Of a stretch of 64,000 nt of DNA, positions 61,041 through 64,000 are shown in pieces (the first letter of the stretch is position 1; the number at the start of each line of letters is the position of its first letter). Under the pieces are notes generated by a model that was not told the DNA's origin, did not search any database, and was given only the letters and a program-made list of their open reading frames with translations. The stretch is taken from the NCBI GenBank assembly GCA_902788805.1, contig CADALO010000020.1:1-64000 (forward strand), in the 5' to 3' direction. The stretch is from an uncultured Bacteroidota bacterium (lineage in GTDB: Bacteria; Bacteroidota; Bacteroidia; Bacteroidales; P3). The position numbers were made by a program, and so were the translations under genes.

Positions 61041-62831
61041 CTACTTCAGCGCCAGTTTCTTCACCGCCTTGCCCTGCGCGGTGTGGACGGACACTATCAC
61101 CGTGCCGCGGGGCCAGGTCGAAGTGTCAAGCTCGGCGGCGTCGGCCGTTACAGGCAGCTCGAGCAGCGTGCGCCCTTGAAGGTCGGTCACCACTATGCGC
61201 GTCATAGCCACAGGCGATGCCACCTGCATCCGCGTCGTGGCGGGATTGGGGCGCAGCGATACCTGCTCCTGCAGCACGGCATTGATGCCCTCCGTCGTCG
61301 TGTCGGTCCACGTCGTCATTGTGTCAAACGAGAACCACTCCGACATCGCGTCGCTGTGGCTGCAGTAGTTGCGCATACGCACCTCGTAGGCCGTGCGGGG
61401 CTCCAGGCCGCTCATCATCAACGTGCCGTAGCCGTAGTAGTTGCGCGTGATGTGAGGCTTCGACGTACCCTCGCCCTGGGCGAACCCTGCCGGACCGTAT
61501 TCTATGTCGGTATAGTCGGCCGAGTCGGGCATCCACCACGCCAGCGCTATTGTCGTGTCCGTCACCGCGCAGTTGGTCACTGCCGGCACCGGCGGGCACA
61601 CGTATGCCGTGCGAAAGCCCACGCTCACCGTGTCGCTGTACTCCTCGGCATAGATGCACCAGCAGGCCACACGCACCTCGTAGGCCGTGTTCTCGTCAAG
61701 CCCTTGCATAAGGAAACGCCCTTCCGTCAGGCTGTCGACCACCGTGCCCGACCCGGGTGAAAAGCCCTGCGGCCCATACTCCAAGCGGCAGTGCGACACG
61801 CCCACGGGGATATTCCACTCCACCGTCGCCGAGTCGTAGCCAACCTGCGTCATCCGCAAATTGTTAGGCACCATACAGGGTGGCGGTGCCACTATCGCCA
61901 TAGGCCCACCCCAGAGGTTATCCATAAAGCTGTTGTCTATCGACCCCGGGTATTTTATATGTGGCCACGCACGAGGGTCGTCACAACCAAAATTAAAGCC
62001 TTGATACGGACGAAAATCACCGTTGTCGGAACGAAACGGGCCACTGAGTCGCGATGCTAAATCACGCATATAAACAGTCGTCGCTTTCACCACGCTATAA
62101 AAACGGTTAGATGCATATCTGCCATAGTCGATTAAAAATGCCGTGTTGCCAACAAAGAATGTGTCATTTACATTGTGAGGGCGATCGAAATAGACCTCAA
62201 GAGTAGGAACCCTAAACCCATAAAAGTACTGCAGCGTGCAGTTGTATAGTTTAGGCAACTGAAGTCTGTTCCATCCCACGGCATTGATGCCGTATTGAAT
62301 CTTCACCGAGTCGGTAATAATTATAGGATGCAGAGGGTCATCGGTCTTCTGGACAAAATAAATGTATCTCTCATATATTCTCCTTTCACCTGTGGGCGAT
62401 AAAGGCGCCAGAAATGCAGACCAGAGCACGTGCATAGAATCAACAAACGTTTGCCAGTATAGGTTCCTAATTGAATCGTCATAAGGACCAAGATTGTCCT
62501 CCCCCCAATAATCTTCATAATACGTGCTTCCCTGATGCATTGGTATATTAATATAAACGGGTATAGCAACACCGTATACTTGAACAGTGGAATCATAGGA
62601 CAAAGGATACATTTGATATTCATTACAAGGGTAAAAAACACCATCAAACCAAGCGTAATTATATCCATATAAAAAATTTACATCACAAAACCTTGCGCTA
62701 TCAATGTAAACGCTGTCCCTGTTGTACGGATTGAAAAGATACCTCTGTGAAGTGGGGTATGCCTCCGTTATTTGCGCATTAATATTTAAACAAAAGAGAC
62801 AGATGGCAATAAAAGAAATAAACTTTCTCAT
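61041..62831 (-). CDS. Secreted protein with two fibronectin-III-like domains and T9SS sorting domain
   Basis: 596 residues from MRKFISFIAICLFCLNINAQ (signal peptide). An N-terminal ~290-residue region is followed by two related FN3-like domains (YDSATVEWNIPVGVSHCRLE with ENTAYEVRVACWC; TIALAWWMPDSADYTDIEYG with PRTAYEVRMRNYC). The last ~75 residues are the T9SS type A sorting domain (VSLRPNPATTRMQV to AVKKLALK). The DNA of the N-terminal region is clearly more AT-rich than that of the FN3 and sorting parts, hinting at module exchange. The function is unknown. Confidence 0.87.
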   Translation of the reverse strand: MRKFISFIAICLFCLNINAQITEAYPTSQRYLFNPYNRDSVYIDSARFCDVNFLYGYNYAWFDGVFYPCNEYQMYPLSYDSTVQVYGVAIPVYINIPMHQGSTYYEDYWGEDNLGPYDDSIRNLYWQTFVDSMHVLWSAFLAPLSPTGERRIYERYIYFVQKTDDPLHPIIITDSVKIQYGINAVGWNRLQLPKLYNCTLQYFYGFRVPTLEVYFDRPHNVNDTFFVGNTAFLIDYGRYASNRFYSVVKATTVYMRDLASRLSGPFRSDNGDFRPYQGFNFGCDDPRAWPHIKYPGSIDNSFMDNLWGGPMAIVAPPPCMVPNNLRMTQVGYDSATVEWNIPVGVSHCRLEYGPQGFSPGSGTVVDSLTEGRFLMQGLDENTAYEVRVACWCIYAEEYSDTVSVGFRTAYVCPPVPAVTNCAVTDTTIALAWWMPDSADYTDIEYGPAGFAQGEGTSKPHITRNYYGYGTLMMSGLEPRTAYEVRMRNYCSHSDAMSEWFSFDTMTTWTDTTTEGINAVLQEQVSLRPNPATTRMQVASPVAMTRIVVTDLQGRTLLELPVTADAAELDTSTWPRGTVIVSVHTAQGKAVKKLALK

Positions 62832-62896
62832 AACTTGCGGATTTAAAGATTTATACACGATATTTGACACGCGGTTTCCAATGCAATTCACAACTG

Positions 62897-62928
62897 CAAA
62901 GGTAGAAAGAAAAGTTGAATACTGCAAA
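62897..62928 (-). promoter_or_regulatory. Bacteroidota-type promoter for the T9SS cargo gene
   Basis: TTTG, 20 nt, TACCTTTG on the minus strand, about 65 bases upstream of the start. Confidence 0.65.
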
Positions 62929-62984
62929 TGAAGCCTAAAAAAACAGCCCCCAACGTGCGACACACCCTGATTACAAAACACTTG

Positions 62985-63445
62985 TCGTAGCCATAGCCCT
63001 GAAAGGGCGAAGGATTACAGGCAGGGGTGGAGCGCAGCTGAACCCCTGCAGGAAACGGGGCCATAGAAAAAAGTCCCGAAGGGCCGACGGAAAAACGACG
63101 TAAGGCATTGGCTTGACGGTGCGACACACCCCCGGCCTAAGCTATTTAGCTATCGGAACGGATGGTGCGACACACCCCGGCCTTCGATTTTGTTCACCGC
63201 TTCACAATTGGAACGGCTGATGCGACACACCCCGGCCTTCGGCCACCCCTCTCCGAGAGGGGATGGCGCGGCAGCGCAACACTTTCTAATCATTGATAAT
63301 TAAAGTGATGCGGCAGCCCATCCCCTCTCGGAGAGGGGTGGCATCGACAATCCGGGGTGTGTCGCACCGTCAAGCATCGACAATCCTGAGTGTGTCGCAC
63401 CATCAAGCATCGACAATCCGGGGTGTGTCGCATTGTCAAGCTAAA
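62985..63445. repeat. GGTGCGACACACC repeat cluster, right
   Basis: 62985-63150 is an inverted near-copy of the end of the left cluster (shared: GGATTACAGGCAGGGGTGG, CCCCTGCAGGAAACGGGG, GGCATTGGCTTGACGG). Then come GATGCGACACACCCCGGCC units, CCCCTCTCCGAGAGGGGATGG and, beyond a centre near 63290, the same modules inverted. It closes with a 33-bp tandem (GGGTGTGTCGCACC + GTCAAGCATCGACAATCC, about three copies). No gene is visible. Confidence 0.8.
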
Positions 63446-63904
63446 GCATTACAATATTGTCTGTCGCCCCGTCGGGGCTTCCCTTTTAAAGTAAGAAAAA
63501 CAGCACGCAACCTCGAAAGGTTGAATCTCAATATCCCCACTCCGAGGCATCCGCTACCAAGAAGTCTTGCTAAACCCCGAAGGGGTTGACGCTCAATAAC
63601 CGTGGGTGCGGAGCACCCGCGGGACACGGCACCGGACGATACAGCACGACCCTGAAAGGGTCGCCCCAAAAGAGTCAAATGCGCAGGCAGGTGGGGCACT
63701 CCTCCAGAGTGCCATTGCTACAGCATAGGCACCGCAGGTCGGAACGACCTGCGGTTATTGATCGGTGACGCTTTCAGCGTCGTATATCCGTTCCTTCCGG
63801 GCAATCCGTGTTCAATAAAAAATCGTTCAATTCGTGTGATTCGTGTTCAAAAAACAACCCGTGTAATTCGCGTTCAAGAAACCGCCTCATCCTCATCCTT
63901 TCAA
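63446..63904. repeat. Array of small hairpins, gene-free
   Basis: Successive short palindromes with 3-5 nt loops: CCCCGAAGGGG, GGGTGC-GGA-GCACCC, GACCCTGAAAGGGTC, GGCACTC-CTCC-GAGTGCC (one base offset), CAGGTCG-GAA-CGACCTG and GACGC-TTTCA-GCGTC. After them comes an ATTCGTGTTCAA-type repeat (63805-63890) like that at 47.1 kb. No credible gene. Confidence 0.6.
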
Positions 63905-64000
63905 GGGACCAACTCCGTCATATGTACAATACTTGTACAATACTTGTACAATATTTGTACGTTTACAATTGTACATATATTGTACAACTATTGTACAAAT
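63905..64000. repeat. 11-bp-period inverted repeat, core type A, copy 2 (cut by window end)
   Basis: The left outer arm is GGGACCAACTCCGTCAT. Units are ATGTACAATAC, TTGTACAATAC, TTGTACAATAT and TTGTAC, then the loop GTTTACAATT, identical to copy 1 at 16.2 kb, then the inverted units to the window edge. The order of unit variants differs between its arms, so it is less perfectly paired than copy 1. Confidence 0.8.

Noticed and set aside
63330-63440. CRISPR array
   Set aside because: The 33-bp tandem has matching sequence in both the 'repeat' and 'spacer' parts, and there are no cas genes in the window.

Overview
This window looks like a chromosome segment of a Bacteroidales bacterium (phylum Bacteroidota). 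Five kinds of evidence support this. Several genes carry Bacteroidota-type promoters (TTTG, about 19 nt, TAnnTTTG). Two proteins end in type IX secretion sorting domains. FeoA and FeoB are fused, with a small Cys-rich FeoB partner downstream. There is a DUF4836 lipoprotein and there are paired ECF sigma/anti-sigma genes. Coding regions are fairly GC-rich and spacers AT-rich. I cannot place the family.

Layout. 1-1.5 kb: the 3' end of an RHS polymorphic-toxin gene with an AT-rich tail and a small exported companion. 1.9-10.6 kb: a TPR protein, a SIMPL protein, an M3 peptidase, a coiled-coil lipoprotein, trpS, tRNA-His, vsr, a membrane protein and tRNA-Arg. 11-20 kb: the infB-nusA-rimP cluster on the minus strand, then thyA, a mannose-1-phosphate guanylyltransferase gene and asnS. 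20-30 kb: a RAYT (Y1 HUH) transposase between inverted REP hairpins, two lipoproteins, then two paralogous sigma/anti-sigma/outer-membrane-protein modules facing away from each other around ribD and an IMPACT-family gene. 30.5-36.2 kb: a Cys-cluster exported protein with a radical SAM partner, dtd, and a metal-uptake set (small Cys protein, TonB receptor, HMA protein, SDR). 36.5-42 kb: glutathione peroxidase with an OhrR-like repressor, an AraC regulator, a ZIP transporter and FeoAB. 42.3-46.7 kb: a T9SS cargo protein, an OmpA protein and sstT. 47.8-53.4 kb: DUF4836 lipoprotein, an ABC ATPase and its permease, and a convergent NatAB-like exporter. 53.4-62.8 kb: small membrane proteins, an RHH protein, a four-helix bundle protein, an SPFH protein, a methyltransferase, a flippase, a VWA-type membrane protein and a second T9SS cargo protein.

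The most unusual content is in the spacers. Six loci (about 1.7, 16.2, 30.4, 36.3, 46.9 and 63.9 kb) hold inverted repeats whose arms are runs of 11-bp units. Three unrelated unit 'words' occur (TTGTACAATAT, TTGTCCGCTTG, ATGGTCGAAAT), yet the outer arms are related (GGACCAAC...CACTGGT-GTTG). I read them as one element family with an interchangeable core. A second dispersed family (GGTGCGACACACCCC plus CCCCTCTCCGAGAGGGG) forms two large spacer clusters, and one piece sits in frame inside the ABC ATPase gene. A third, AT-rich spacer motif appears to sit in frame inside ribD. Period-8 simple repeats, each with its own unit, lie in several gaps between consecutive genes.
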